A stretch of 64,000 nt of DNA from Coleofasciculus sp937127375 (GCA_040218875.1 JAVJQP010000058.1), one strand, 5' to 3'; shown: positions 1 to 8,923, counted from the stretch's first letter. Notes: a model not told the origin generated them from the letters alone. Made by a program: numbers and translations.

Positions 1-270
1 TAGCCCTCTCCTACAAGGAGAGGGAAGCGGAATAATATTTTTTATTTGGAGGGGCTTTGATGCTCCCCCTTCCGTGCAAAAAAAGCGAAGCATCCTTTGT
101 CCTCCCCGTGCAAAAAAAGTGAAACATCCTCTGTCCTCCCCGTGCAAAAAAAGTGAAACATCCTCTGTCCTCCCCCCTCTTGTAGGGGGGAACGAGGGGG
201 GTAGGGGGGAACGAGGGGGGTAGGGGGGAACGAGGGGGGTTGGGAAGGGGGCTGGGGGGTTAGGTTTTTC
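1..270. repeat. Composite repeat region downstream of leuA
   Basis: No credible gene is seen here. Bases 1-60 and 242-267 closely match 20188-20248 and 20290-20317, so this is one copy of a dispersed element. Inside it, a 34-bp direct repeat starts at 72, 106 and 140; the core of each unit is CCGTGCAAAAAAAG. A purine-rich stretch follows at 175-240, built from units of GAACGAGGGGGGTAGGGG, and related units recur at 17693-17745. An open frame crosses the region on the minus strand, but its protein would be low-complexity and simply follows the repeat. Confidence 0.8.
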
Positions 271-319
271 CAATTCGCCAGCAGTATCTTCAAGACGTCG
301 GGGATCGGGTAAGGATAGA

Positions 320-1939
320 TTAAACTGAGGCTACCGCTTTATCTGTCTCGCGATCGCGACTTTCTTGACCTTGCCCCTGTAACCAAGCATAGAGTCGGTT
401 CAGGGCATTCACATAGGCTTGGGCTGATGCCACAATAATATCGGTATTGGCAGCATGACCGGAAAAGACACGACTGTTATAACGTAGGCGAATGGTAACT
501 TCCCCTAGGGCGTCAATCCCGGCTGTCACTGACTGCACCGAATATTCAATCAGTTCATTCGGAACATTCACCACGCGGTTAATCGCTTTATACACTGCAT
601 CCACTGGACCGGTTCCAATCGCCGCATCCATCAATTCTTCACCTTCTGGGGTGCGTAAGGTTACGGTAGCCGTAGGACGAGCGTGATCCCCACAAGATAC
701 CTGAACTAATTCCAGATGGAAGAGTTCGGGAACTTGGCTGATTTCGTCGTTAACCAGTGCTTCTAAGTCCCAATCGGATACGTCTTTTTTCTTATCCGCC
801 ACTTCTTTAAAGCGGACAAATGCCTTATTCAACTCCGTCTCGGACAGATCAAACCCCAATTCCTTCAGACGGTTGCGGAAGGCGTTGCGCCCGGAATGCT
901 TACCCAAGACAATCTGATTATCAGTTAAGCCGATTAACTTGGCATCCATGATTTCATAAGTCAACTTATTTTTGAGGACACCATCTTGGTGAATTCCCGA
1001 TTCGTGGGCAAAAGCGTTTGCGCCGACAATTGCTTTATTCGGTTGTACTAACATTCCGGTTAAATTCGATACTAACCGCGAGGTTTTGTAAATCTGGCGC
1101 GTGTCAATATTGGTTAAGGCTTCCTCTGACTCCGCAGGGCGTCCAAAATAGGGGTTGTAGAATTGCCGCCGAACGTGCAATGCCATGACGAGTTCTTCTA
1201 AGGCAGCATTTCCGGCTCGTTCACCGATACCGTTAATCGTACATTCTAACTGTCGCGCCCCATTTTTCACGGCTTCCAGGAAGTTGGCAACGGCTAATCC
1301 TAGGTCATTGTGACCATGAACGGAGATAATCGCTTGGTCGATATTGGGGACGTTTTCTTTTATCCCGCGAATCAATGCGCCAAATTCAGTGGGAGTGGTG
1401 TAGCCCACGGTATCGGGAATATTCACCGTTGTCGCCCCCGCCGCGATCGCACGTTCTAGCACTTCGTAGAGAAACTCTGGATCAGAACGCCCTGCGTCTT
1501 CGGGGGAAAACTCCACATCCTCGACAAAGGATTTGGCATACGCCACCATTTCCTCTGCGATCGCCAATACCTCTGGTCGAGTCTTTTTCAGTTTATATTT
1601 TAGATGAATATCAGATGTGGCGATAAATGTATGAATTCGCCCATGGGCAGCGGGTTTGAGGGCTTTGGCTGCGGCTTCAATATCCTGACGAGTGGCTCGG
1701 GCTAACCCACAAATTGTCGGTCCTGACTCTACGCCTACAGTTTGGGCAATCTTTTGCACCGCCTCAAAGTCACCGACACTGGCATACGGGAACCCGGCTT
1801 CAATCACATCCACACCGAGTCGTGCTAGTTGCCGTGCGATCGTTAGTTTCTCCTCTACATTTAATGTGGCTCCAGGACACTGTTCGCCATCGCGCAGCGT
1901 GGTATCAAAAATAATAATTCGATTGGGTTGTGTGTTCAT
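320..1939 (-). CDS. leuA: 2-isopropylmalate synthase
   Basis: Condenses acetyl-CoA with 2-oxoisovalerate, the first committed step of leucine synthesis, in the cytosol. The 539-residue length is normal for the long bacterial form. The N-terminal TIM barrel (about residues 8-280) opens with DTTLRDGEQ (12-20), carries the metal-binding HGHND motif at 208-212, and has GIGERAGN at 237-244. Residues from about 400 to 520 form the C-terminal regulatory domain that binds leucine in this family, so feedback inhibition is expected. The start is ATG at 1939. The gene stands alone here: the next gene upstream encodes an unrelated NYN protein, and the other leucine genes are not in the window. Homocitrate and citramalate synthases are related, but the full-length match with regulatory domain favours LeuA. 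Confidence 0.96.
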   Translation of the reverse strand: MNTQPNRIIIFDTTLRDGEQCPGATLNVEEKLTIARQLARLGVDVIEAGFPYASVGDFEAVQKIAQTVGVESGPTICGLARATRQDIEAAAKALKPAAHGRIHTFIATSDIHLKYKLKKTRPEVLAIAEEMVAYAKSFVEDVEFSPEDAGRSDPEFLYEVLERAIAAGATTVNIPDTVGYTTPTEFGALIRGIKENVPNIDQAIISVHGHNDLGLAVANFLEAVKNGARQLECTINGIGERAGNAALEELVMALHVRRQFYNPYFGRPAESEEALTNIDTRQIYKTSRLVSNLTGMLVQPNKAIVGANAFAHESGIHQDGVLKNKLTYEIMDAKLIGLTDNQIVLGKHSGRNAFRNRLKELGFDLSETELNKAFVRFKEVADKKKDVSDWDLEALVNDEISQVPELFHLELVQVSCGDHARPTATVTLRTPEGEELMDAAIGTGPVDAVYKAINRVVNVPNELIEYSVQSVTAGIDALGEVTIRLRYNSRVFSGHAANTDIIVASAQAYVNALNRLYAWLQGQGQESRDRETDKAVASV

Positions 1940-2009
1940 TTGATTGTCTCCAGTCAGAACTCGTTAATCTTCAATGAGTTAAATCATAAGGGCTAGTTTG
2001 TGTGATTAA

Positions 2010-2528
2010 TCAAGAATCCGTTTTCTCGATATAATCACGTATATCATTTAAGTCGATATACCGATCTGTAGCATTTCTTAATTCTCTAGCAATCATTCCT
2101 TCCGTTGATACGACTGTAATGTGAGTATTTTTTGAACGCAGCAACTCGATTGCTCGTTCAAAATCACCATCTCCACTAAACAGAATAACTCGGTCATACT
2201 GTTCTACAGTATTAAACATATCAACAACAATTTCTATATCAAGATTAGCTTTTTGGGAGTAGCGACCCGAACTATCATCATAATACTCTTTTAAAATTTT
2301 AGTTCGGACGGTGTAACCTAGGCTAATTAAGGCATCTCTAAATCCGCGCTGATCTTGAGGATCTTTTAATCCGGTATACCAAAATGCATTAACCAGAACA
2401 ATATGGGGTTCTTTTCTAAAATATTCTAAGACCCGCTTTGGATCAAAGAACCAGCCATTTTTTTGTTGAGCATAGAACATATTATTCCCATCAACAAAAA
2501 TAGAAATACGGTTCATCGAGCAAGGCAT
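2010..2528 (-). CDS. NYN domain (LabA/DUF88-type) protein
   Basis: A 172-residue protein that is essentially one NYN domain, a PIN-like nuclease fold. Visible acidic positions fit the family: VDGNNMF near residues 12-18, a central KANLDIEIVVDMF, and FSGDGDFERAIELL in the C-terminal third. Aspartates in these segments normally coordinate a divalent metal for RNA cleavage. Cyanobacterial LabA, a clock-output protein, belongs to this superfamily, but nothing here ties this copy to that role. Two starts are possible: ATG 2528, or ATG 2516, which gives the more typical MNRISIFVDGNN beginning. No convincing ribosome-binding site separates them. It is transcribed toward leuA, 70 bp away. Confidence 0.8.
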   Translation of the reverse strand: MPCSMNRISIFVDGNNMFYAQQKNGWFFDPKRVLEYFRKEPHIVLVNAFWYTGLKDPQDQRGFRDALISLGYTVRTKILKEYYDDSSGRYSQKANLDIEIVVDMFNTVEQYDRVILFSGDGDFERAIELLRSKNTHITVVSTEGMIARELRNATDRYIDLNDIRDYIEKTDS

Positions 2529-3075
2529 ATAAACTCAGACCTAATAGTTTTGGGAAATTTAAGTGAACTTCTTATTTTAGCAATTTTAATCTAAATATTG
2601 GCTGATAGTTAGTCTATCGGCGTAATTCCTAAGCGTTTTAGCGCCATCTAAATTGTCTTACTCTCTCACCTCCAAGTTCAATCTCCTGGCAAAGAAACTC
2701 ATGTCACTAGATTTCTCTCTGCTTTAGAAAACCTTAGCAACTCGATAGGACGTAGACAGGGAGCTATCTTCAAGCTATTCTCAGGGTTGAGAATAACACC
2801 AACCCATTCGCTGTAGATGTACTTTATCGACTTCGGCGATTCACCCCCAACTATACCCGATCAGAGTTAGTTGAGGATGAATCGCCAGTCATAGCAAGTT
2901 TGCTTGCATTTAAGTCAACAAGTGTGATAATATTACATGGTTTTTTATGAATATACTGATATAAGCATAATTCTACCGTGGGGTATCAGGAAAGTCACGC
3001 CTAGGCGAGAGATGGAACTTCTACCTTGGTGTTTATGGAATGCAAGTTCCATAGAATCTAGAAGAAGGAAGATTG
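2529..3075. other. Gap with decayed coding remnants
   Basis: A 547-bp gap. On the plus strand, a frame open from about 2755 to 2949 reads protein-like sequence (VDVLYRLRRFTPNYTRSEL and neighbours) but has no start codon and follows a stop. A different frame just upstream also looks coding-like (RFLSALENLSNSIGRRQG). This pattern of short coding-like pieces in shifting frames suggests a decayed gene whose family I do not recognise. The rest is featureless apart from a weak inverted repeat around GGAACTT/AAGTTCC at 3013-3053. Confidence 0.35.
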
Positions 3076-3912
3076 TCAAACAGAGGTTTCTGCTAAGTAA
3101 GAACACCAGTCGCTCCAACTTCCAGCATAAAGCTTACCCCTTCCTGTTCCGGCTAATTCCAGAGATAAGAGATTCACGCAGGCGGTGACTCCAGAGCCAC
3201 AATAAACAATAATGTCTGATTTATCTTGGATATCCTGCCATCGCTGTTTTTGCTGATTGGGGGAGTGGAGATAACCTTGAGCATTAGTCACCTCTTGCCA
3301 AGGGTAATTAATGGCTCCAGGGATATGACCCGCAACGGGGTCAATCGGTTCATGCTCTCCTAAATAGCGATCGCGTGCCCGTGAATCAACCAAAGCCACT
3401 TCCGGTAACTCTTTCCGGGTTTTGACCCCGTTGATATCAACCACCCACTCAGAGCGCACTTGCGGCACAAACTGCCCCGGTTGAGGTTCCGGTATCGCAT
3501 CGGTTACCGGATACCCTTGGGATTGCCATGCACCCCAGCCCCCATCTAGTACCGCCACGCGATCGTGTCCCAGGTAACGCAGTAACCACCACAGACGCGC
3601 CGCAAACGCAAAACGGGAATCATCATAAGCCACGACTAAGGTTTCACCGAATCTGACCCCAATCGCAGCAAGTTTTTGGGCAATTCGGTTGGGATCAGGT
3701 AAGGGATGACGCCCGCCATGACGTTCCACAGGGGCAGACAGATCTTGGTTCAAATCCAAGTAATACGCTCCCGGAATGTGACTCGTCTGATACTCTTTAT
3801 ATCCCTGTTGCGGATCAGCAAGGGCAAAACGGCAATCAATGACGACCACTTGCGGATCATCGAGGTGTTCTTTTAGAAATTGGGTTGAAATAATAAAAGG
3901 ATGATCAGTCAT
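3076..3912 (-). CDS. sseA: Sulfurtransferase (3-mercaptopyruvate/thiosulfate type)
   Basis: A 278-residue tandem rhodanese protein. The N-terminal, non-catalytic rhodanese domain spans about residues 5-135, and the catalytic one about 165-275. The active-site loop reads CGSGVTA with Cys238 as the persulfide carrier. That loop is characteristic of 3-mercaptopyruvate sulfurtransferases rather than plain thiosulfate rhodaneses (CRxGxR/T), so mercaptopyruvate-to-thiol sulfur transfer is the likelier reaction. No signal peptide is evident, so it should be cytosolic. The gene begins 13 bp after the tpsB stop on the same strand, so the two may be co-transcribed, though no functional link is obvious. 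The symbol is given by family resemblance. Confidence 0.88.
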   Translation of the reverse strand: MTDHPFIISTQFLKEHLDDPQVVVIDCRFALADPQQGYKEYQTSHIPGAYYLDLNQDLSAPVERHGGRHPLPDPNRIAQKLAAIGVRFGETLVVAYDDSRFAFAARLWWLLRYLGHDRVAVLDGGWGAWQSQGYPVTDAIPEPQPGQFVPQVRSEWVVDINGVKTRKELPEVALVDSRARDRYLGEHEPIDPVAGHIPGAINYPWQEVTNAQGYLHSPNQQKQRWQDIQDKSDIIVYCGSGVTACVNLLSLELAGTGRGKLYAGSWSDWCSYLAETSV

Positions 3913-3925
3913 TAGATAAAAATTA

Positions 3926-5866
3926 TCAAAACGGATTAATCGTTATCGAAAAATATACGCCATTTTCTTGCCAAGTATCATCCTCAGAATCAACTGAAAT
4001 CAAGGGAATCCCCCAATCTAAGCGAGCTGTAATGCGATCGCCTTGTTGCCATTGTAGTCCTAACCCCAATGATGCCAAACTACTGGGATCAGGATCATCA
4101 ATATCGCCGTTATTCCAGGTTGTACCCACATCCACGAAGGGAGTCACCTGTAAAATACCGTCCCATTCAGGAATGCGTAAAATCGGTACCCGCACCTCAG
4201 CCGAGGCAAAGGCACCATTATCCGTGAGTCGAATATCTTGGCGATAGCCGCGCACACTCCCTAGCCCCCCTAGCCCAATCTGCTCAACGGGTAACAAATC
4301 TTGAGCCGCCAGTTGAAGATCACCGCGAAGCACCAGTAATGTATCCGGGGCTAAAAGTCTCACCCACTGGGCTTGACCCCGCCAGGAAAAGAAGAGACTA
4401 TCCGGCTCATCATCATTGACTGTGGCATCAAAGATACCCAGACCTAAATTAAACTGAGAGCGTAGGGCAAAGACTTCACTTGCCCCTCGTTGAGTCCACT
4501 CTTGAAAGAATCGCAGGGCGGAAACGCGAATCTCTCCATCTTCATCAGCCCCGAGAGAGGGAAAACCCACTCTTTCTCCCACTACGTCTTCTAAGAACAC
4601 GGTTTGAGTATTCCGACGGGACGCGGTTAAACCCAAGGCAAATTCTTTGGTTGGCGTTTCCAGAAGGGGTTGACGAAACGTCAGGTCAAAACTGGTGGAG
4701 TCGGATTGGATATCGAGAAGGTTAAATGGATCTTCAATAATCTCACTAGAGGTGTTGCTAAAGCTAAAGCTAACCGTGCCATTACGCGGATTAACGGGTA
4801 GGGTGTAGTTAAATTCAATCTCGTCGCTACCATCCGTATTCGTATAGCTAAGCGTTGCGCCATCGCCGAATCCGAGTAAGTTGGCTTGGGTGATAGACGC
4901 CCCACGCCGGAAGCTACCCACACTAGGGGAACGTCCATTGTTAGCAAACAGTTGGTAACTCCAAGTGTTTGCTTCAATAACATCAACAATGACTAAACTG
5001 GTACCAGGTCCAGAACCCGTTGAGAGTTCAGCCGAGACATTTTCGATCAGGGGATCGAGTTGCAAAAGACGTAGGGATTCCAGTAGATGTGGCACGTTCA
5101 GGGGTTTGGGATTCGCCACAGCAATCCGCGATCGCACGTAGCCCGGGCGCAGACGACGTAATCCATTCACCTGAATCTCTTCAAGTCCGCCTTCGACAAT
5201 TTCAATGGTTACGGTGTCTTGGGTGAGGGGTTGAGGTGGAATGAAGGCACCAGACGTGGCATAGCCGTTGTCTACGTATAACTGGGTGACAGTCGTTCTA
5301 GCATTGAGCAGTTCAGCAAAGGTAATCGGGCGATTCGTGAACTCCGCCGTTACTTCGGCTAACTCTTCATCACTAAAGGCAGTGTTACCGATGAATTCAA
5401 ATTGGTTCACCGTAATTTGCTCGCTTGTGTCACCCTCCGGCGTCTCCGGCGTCTCCGGCGTTGTTGGTGAAAATTCCGGGGGTTCGAGAAGCTGTTCGGG
5501 GGGAGGTAGTGTGGGAGAGGGTGTGGCTTCTGGTTGCCTTGAGGGAGGCGGTGGCTCAATGTCTTGAGGCGGAGGGAGTTCCGGAATTGAGGGACTATCA
5601 CGGGGAGTGGTGCGATCGGGAACTTGAGCGTTGAATGTTGAGTGTTGGGTGTTGAGTGTTGACCCAACCCTAGGTGCATCGGGAACCTGGATGGAATCTT
5701 CTGCCTTTGTGAGAGATAAAGACTTATCAGCTGAGGACTTACTGTTTGTGGGGATAGGCAGAGTTTGAGCGTTTACCGAGGGAGCTAGCCAGAACGCCGC
5801 CCATAATGCTGCTATAGAAGTGACTAGAATTTGCCCGTTGGAATTCACACCAATCATCTTGCTCAT
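3926..5866 (-). CDS. TpsB/ShlB-FhaC family outer-membrane transporter
   Basis: A 646-residue two-partner-secretion pore. A signal peptide covers about residues 1-33 (hydrophobic stretch ending SVNAQT). A proline-rich linker runs about 85-145, longer than in proteobacterial homologues and typical of cyanobacterial ones. One POTRA_2 domain follows at about 150-225 (VNQFEFIGNTAFSDEELAEV), then the ShlB-type 16-strand barrel to the end. The conserved VRGY motif of the L6 loop lies near residue 542, and the protein ends in phenylalanine (SITINPF), as barrel proteins inserted by BamA do. TpsB proteins secrete a large TpsA exoprotein; none is encoded in this window. A role in polypeptide import, as in Toc75-like Omp85 proteins, is less likely because only one clear POTRA is visible. 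Confidence 0.88.
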   Translation of the reverse strand: MSKMIGVNSNGQILVTSIAALWAAFWLAPSVNAQTLPIPTNSKSSADKSLSLTKAEDSIQVPDAPRVGSTLNTQHSTFNAQVPDRTTPRDSPSIPELPPPQDIEPPPPSRQPEATPSPTLPPPEQLLEPPEFSPTTPETPETPEGDTSEQITVNQFEFIGNTAFSDEELAEVTAEFTNRPITFAELLNARTTVTQLYVDNGYATSGAFIPPQPLTQDTVTIEIVEGGLEEIQVNGLRRLRPGYVRSRIAVANPKPLNVPHLLESLRLLQLDPLIENVSAELSTGSGPGTSLVIVDVIEANTWSYQLFANNGRSPSVGSFRRGASITQANLLGFGDGATLSYTNTDGSDEIEFNYTLPVNPRNGTVSFSFSNTSSEIIEDPFNLLDIQSDSTSFDLTFRQPLLETPTKEFALGLTASRRNTQTVFLEDVVGERVGFPSLGADEDGEIRVSALRFFQEWTQRGASEVFALRSQFNLGLGIFDATVNDDEPDSLFFSWRGQAQWVRLLAPDTLLVLRGDLQLAAQDLLPVEQIGLGGLGSVRGYRQDIRLTDNGAFASAEVRVPILRIPEWDGILQVTPFVDVGTTWNNGDIDDPDPSSLASLGLGLQWQQGDRITARLDWGIPLISVDSEDDTWQENGVYFSITINPF

Positions 5867-6097
5867 TTGTAAAAAATAAAGAGGCTAATTATCAAAGAAC
5901 TTGCCCCTGATGTGATGAATCGCTTGATTCTTACACCGATTCCGTGACCTGCCAATAGGGTCAGTGCGCTTTAATTTTCTTTTTTCGTTTGGGAATAACC
6001 GCAATGAGGTATTTGATTGAGTTTTTCTTGGCTCAAATACAAATGAATTATGTTAATATAAATTATTTTTTTGCTTAAAGTGTCAAAACGTCTCCGA
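5867..6097. other. Intergenic, probable tpsB promoter region
   Basis: The gap between the end of the metallo-hydrolase-fold gene and the tpsB start is strongly AT-rich at 6040-6075, with T-rich tracts. Both neighbours are on the minus strand, so this would hold the tpsB promoter. No specific operator or terminator could be assigned. Confidence 0.3.
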
Positions 6098-7006
6098 TTA
6101 ACAGATTGGTATAACCATACCCTCACGAGCCAGTACGTCATTGGGAAAGACCGATTTCACTTGGGATTCCATCCATTCAAGAAATTCATCATCATGGTCA
6201 GGATGGTAATGAGACATCACAATTCGTTTAACTCCTGCGGCTTTAGCTGTAGCTAAACCGGTTTGCCCGAGTTGGTCTTGCCAGTCTAAAGGGGAAGGTT
6301 TTAGAGAATCATTTGCACGAATATTACAGGGAGCATCCAAAATGAGCAAGTCAGCATGGCGGGCTAAGTGCAACAAATTTTGATCCAGCTGATCGGGTGA
6401 TTGGGAGTAAGCGATCGCATAGACGACGGAATGACCATTCCAAGTGATTCGGTAGCCCATTGAATGGGAGGCAGCGTTGAGTAAAACGGTTTCAACGACT
6501 AGATCATCTACAGTGATTTTATCACCCGAACCCAGTTCGTAAAATTTTAGCTCCGATTGCATGACCTGGAGGGGAACGGGAAAATTAGGTGCTAACATTT
6601 GCCGCCCTAGGCGCTTTTCGATTGATTCTCCGTTTGTTGCTTTAGCACCATAGATGTGGAAACAATTGCCGGGGATAAAGGCAGGTGTAAAAAAAGGAAA
6701 TCCCTGAATGCTGTCCCAGTGGCAGTGAGTGAAGAACAGGTAAGCTTCTAGGGGCATTTGGCGGAGTAAATGGTTGCCGAGAAGTCGCAAACCACTCCCC
6801 CCATCAAAAATGAGGCGTTTGGAACCGACACGCATTTCCACACAGGAGGTATTGCCACCATAGCGTACCGTTTCTTTTCCTGGAGCCGAAACTTTACCTC
6901 GGACGCCCCAAAATTGGACAACAAAATTGACGGTAGGGCCAGTTACCATGTTGGCTATAACATTAAATGTGCGGGGACTGGGTGACGCTGGATCAGAATC
7001 TGGCAT
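6098..7006 (-). CDS. Metallo-beta-lactamase-fold protein with altered metal site
   Basis: A 302-residue protein of the MBL fold group that begins QFWGVRGKVS and contains a GGNTSC segment near residues 50-55. In active relatives the first metal motif is HxHxDH. Here it reads HCHWDS (94-99), keeping H94, H96 and D98 but replacing the last histidine with serine. The usual histidine of LNHPGG is replaced (LNAASHS, 177-183). The usual YATD aspartate motif reads YAIA (196-199). The distal histidine in SHYHPDH (265-271) is kept. So the fold is recognisable but a two-metal hydrolase site looks compromised. It may be a non-catalytic or altered-specificity paralogue. No signal peptide is seen. Function unknown; alignment of these positions is by eye. 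Confidence 0.75.
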   Translation of the reverse strand: MPDSDPASPSPRTFNVIANMVTGPTVNFVVQFWGVRGKVSAPGKETVRYGGNTSCVEMRVGSKRLIFDGGSGLRLLGNHLLRQMPLEAYLFFTHCHWDSIQGFPFFTPAFIPGNCFHIYGAKATNGESIEKRLGRQMLAPNFPVPLQVMQSELKFYELGSGDKITVDDLVVETVLLNAASHSMGYRITWNGHSVVYAIAYSQSPDQLDQNLLHLARHADLLILDAPCNIRANDSLKPSPLDWQDQLGQTGLATAKAAGVKRIVMSHYHPDHDDEFLEWMESQVKSVFPNDVLAREGMVIPIC

Positions 7007-7318
7007 CGTTCAATTGAGTGAGCTGCCCTTAGCCAAGCTTCACGCCAAGCAATTTCCACTATATGATACTCAGATAAGGGTACTTTGGGTGAGATAGTTG
7101 CTAAGGCTTTTGTGTCCAAGGGGGCAAATTAGGTATTTTTAAAGGATATTACGTCGGGAGAGCTTGTACAAAAATGACGATTAATATACGGCTTTCCACT
7201 AGGTTGAATTTTCTAGCACCCTGCTTCCGATCAGGAAGTTTCTCTCAAGTCTGTTAATTTTAGCGTGCTTGGTGGACTTGACTTGTGAGTTCTGTCACAA
7301 AAAGCGGCGATGAGTACT

Positions 7319-7345
7319 GTAGGGGTTTGGTAACCAAACCCCTAC
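7319..7345. repeat. Dispersed hairpin, GTAGGGGTTTGG stem
   Basis: A perfect 12-bp inverted repeat, GTAGGGGTTTGG / CCAAACCCCTAC with a TAA loop, 14 bp beyond the ppa stop. There is no T-tract on either side, so it is not a canonical intrinsic terminator, although it could stabilise the ppa transcript end. A slightly decayed relative (GTAGGGGCTTGG core) lies at 31262-31288, so it belongs to a dispersed family. The rest of the 7007-7358 gap shows nothing recognisable. Confidence 0.7.
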
Positions 7346-7358
7346 TTAGGCTACTGAA

Positions 7359-7880
7359 CTATCTGCCACCCTTGTCCCCGGCGGCGATACACTTCTCAAC
7401 CAGTGGCATAACCTCCTTGATATCCTTCCAGCCTAGAATTTCCGTGACTTTTTTCTCCAGATTTTTGTAAGTCTTGAAAAATTCAGCAATTTCATCCAAC
7501 CGATGCTCGGCAACATCTTTGAGCGATTTCACTTGAGCATAGCGTGGATCTTTGTCAGGAACACAGAGGATTTTCTCGTCGCGATCGCCCGAGTCAATCA
7601 TCTCCAGCATACCAATGGGGCGGGCAGTAATGACACAACCGGGAAAGGTTGGCTGATCCATCATCACCATACCATCAAGGGGGTCACCGTCATCGGCTAA
7701 GGTGTTTGGGATAAAGCCGTAATCATAAGGATATTGCACCGAGGAATATAAGACTCGATCAAGGGCAAAAGCCTGTAAATCTTTGTCGTACTCGTACTTG
7801 TTTTTACTCCCGGCTGGAATTTCAATTAAAACGTTGATCAGTCCCGGTTTGGGTTGACTTGGAATGCGTGATAAATCCAT
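7359..7880 (-). CDS. ppa: Inorganic pyrophosphatase (family I)
   Basis: Hydrolyses pyrophosphate to two phosphates, pulling biosynthetic reactions such as polymerisation and amino-acid activation forward in the cytosol. The 173-residue length is standard for bacterial hexameric enzymes. The signature DDGDPLDGM, holding the catalytic metal-binding aspartates, is near residues 63-71. The upstream segments IEIPAGSKNKYEYD and YPYDYGFIPNT supply the phosphate- and metal-binding lysine, glutamate and tyrosine. The start is ATG 7880. It is monocistronic by spacing. A dispersed hairpin lies just after the stop and a MITE-like element lies upstream, beyond its promoter. Confidence 0.97.
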   Translation of the reverse strand: MDLSRIPSQPKPGLINVLIEIPAGSKNKYEYDKDLQAFALDRVLYSSVQYPYDYGFIPNTLADDGDPLDGMVMMDQPTFPGCVITARPIGMLEMIDSGDRDEKILCVPDKDPRYAQVKSLKDVAEHRLDEIAEFFKTYKNLEKKVTEILGWKDIKEVMPLVEKCIAAGDKGGR

Positions 7881-7983
7881 GACTAAATCGTGTAAGCGAC
7901 ACAGCAGATGGGGATCACCTAACTATCCAAGGGTGGCGTTTCCCCACACTGCCTTTTCTGTTATACAACTTTGCTGGCATCTT

Positions 7984-8104
7984 CCCCTGCCTTAAGGCAG
8001 GGGGAACAGCCTAATGAAATTGGCTCTCATTGGCTCTGAGTCCATGTCTACATCATCTAGGGCAGATGGGGTATAAGGAAAAAGTACCCCAGTTTAAACG
8101 GGGG
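7984..8104. mobile_element. MITE-like element bounded by two hairpins
   Basis: A perfect hairpin CCCCTGCC-TTAA-GGCAGGGG lies at 7984-8003, and a second, CCCC-A-GTTT/AAAC-GGGG, at 8087-8103. The 83 bp between them has no coding potential. Subterminal imperfect palindromes of this kind mark the ends of IS200/IS605-type elements, and internally deleted copies carrying only ends are common in cyanobacteria. Assignment is inference, because the transposase is absent and no second copy is present in the window to define boundaries. Confidence 0.35.
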
Positions 8105-8186
8105 TGACATCATCGGATTTTGTACCAGCCAAAAGACTCTCGATTAGATTAAGACTTTATTGATCACTTCATCGTTATTTTGTTAT

Positions 8187-8420
8187 TTAATAATTTTGCC
8201 AATTGTTTATTTCTGACCTTGGCAGTGAGTAGGGTGTTGTCGGCAAAACATCTAAGCTGCCAGACGAGTAATAAGCAATGGCTAAGAAAGGTAAGGTCAG
8301 CGTTAAAAAAGCCATTACCGCACCTATAATTTCTGCCCACCTATGAGGATGGGGTTCAGAAGAGTTGGCAGACGAGCCGCTTGATTCCATAAATGAGGTT
8401 TTGATCAGAACTTGAGTCAA
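8187..8420 (-). CDS. Small single-span membrane protein, unknown
   Basis: A 77-residue protein with one clear hydrophobic segment, about residues 30-51 (IIGAVMAFLTLTLPFLAIAYY), preceded by a serine-, proline- and histidine-rich hydrophilic stretch. A likelier start is the internal ATG at 8390, giving MESSGSSANSSEP, because the first ten residues look unrelated to the rest. It looks like one of the short one-helix proteins common in cyanobacteria, but I cannot assign it to a complex. It stands alone between the ppa upstream region and a long gene-free stretch. Confidence 0.6.
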   Translation of the reverse strand: MTQVLIKTSFMESSGSSANSSEPHPHRWAEIIGAVMAFLTLTLPFLAIAYYSSGSLDVLPTTPYSLPRSEINNWQNY

Positions 8421-8923
8421 TTTATAATTGATCTGAAAATGGGGTAAACTATCAACCCATGGTGTCTATTTTAACAAGTTTTTTCGCAATAATTGTTTTC
8501 TAGTCAACAATTCGCATAAAACCTGACGTTTTACTACTTAGGACATCTGTTTTCCCCAAACAACTGACCTTAGACAGATTGACGAGACAGATTGACGTGA
8601 GTCCTAGTGCATCCTCGCAGAAGTTTTTGACCCTCTCTTAGAAAGGAGACAAGGAAGAGCCTTAGTCAAGCTTGGCAAGTCCAACGGTACGTTAGCGTAG
8701 CGATAAGATGTCTAACCCAGGAGATCAAAGCATGGTGAGTGGGTTTAAACTCAAAACTTGACCTAAGCCACTTTACCATAGTTTTCAGCAAACAATGCTG
8801 TAAAAAGTCAGCTTAATAAAACTCTATTGATTAGGGATTACGTATCATAGGTGACATTTAATTTTCCTAACTAAAACCCTAACAGTAAACACCTAATCTA
8901 TTCTAATTCCAGTCAGAAAATAC
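8421..8923. other. Gene-free stretch
   Basis: About 500 bp with no supported gene. A ribosome-binding-like AGAAAGGAGACAAGG is seen at 8639-8653, but no reading frame of useful length follows it. The GTTAGCGTAGCG-type short palindrome at 8691-8704 belongs to a class of small cyanobacterial repeats. Otherwise nothing recognisable. Confidence 0.5.

Noticed and set aside
42..293. An 83-codon frame on the minus strand in the repeat region
   Set aside because: Its sequence simply follows the 34-bp direct repeats and the purine-rich units, and it would be low-complexity proline-rich protein. No family, no ribosome-binding site.
2937..3188. An 83-codon plus-strand frame overlapping the sulfurtransferase end
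   Set aside because: It is the opposite-strand shadow of a well-supported gene and has no protein-like composition.
7319..7345. Intrinsic terminator of ppa
   Set aside because: Strong hairpin but no T-run on the required side; kept as a dispersed hairpin instead.
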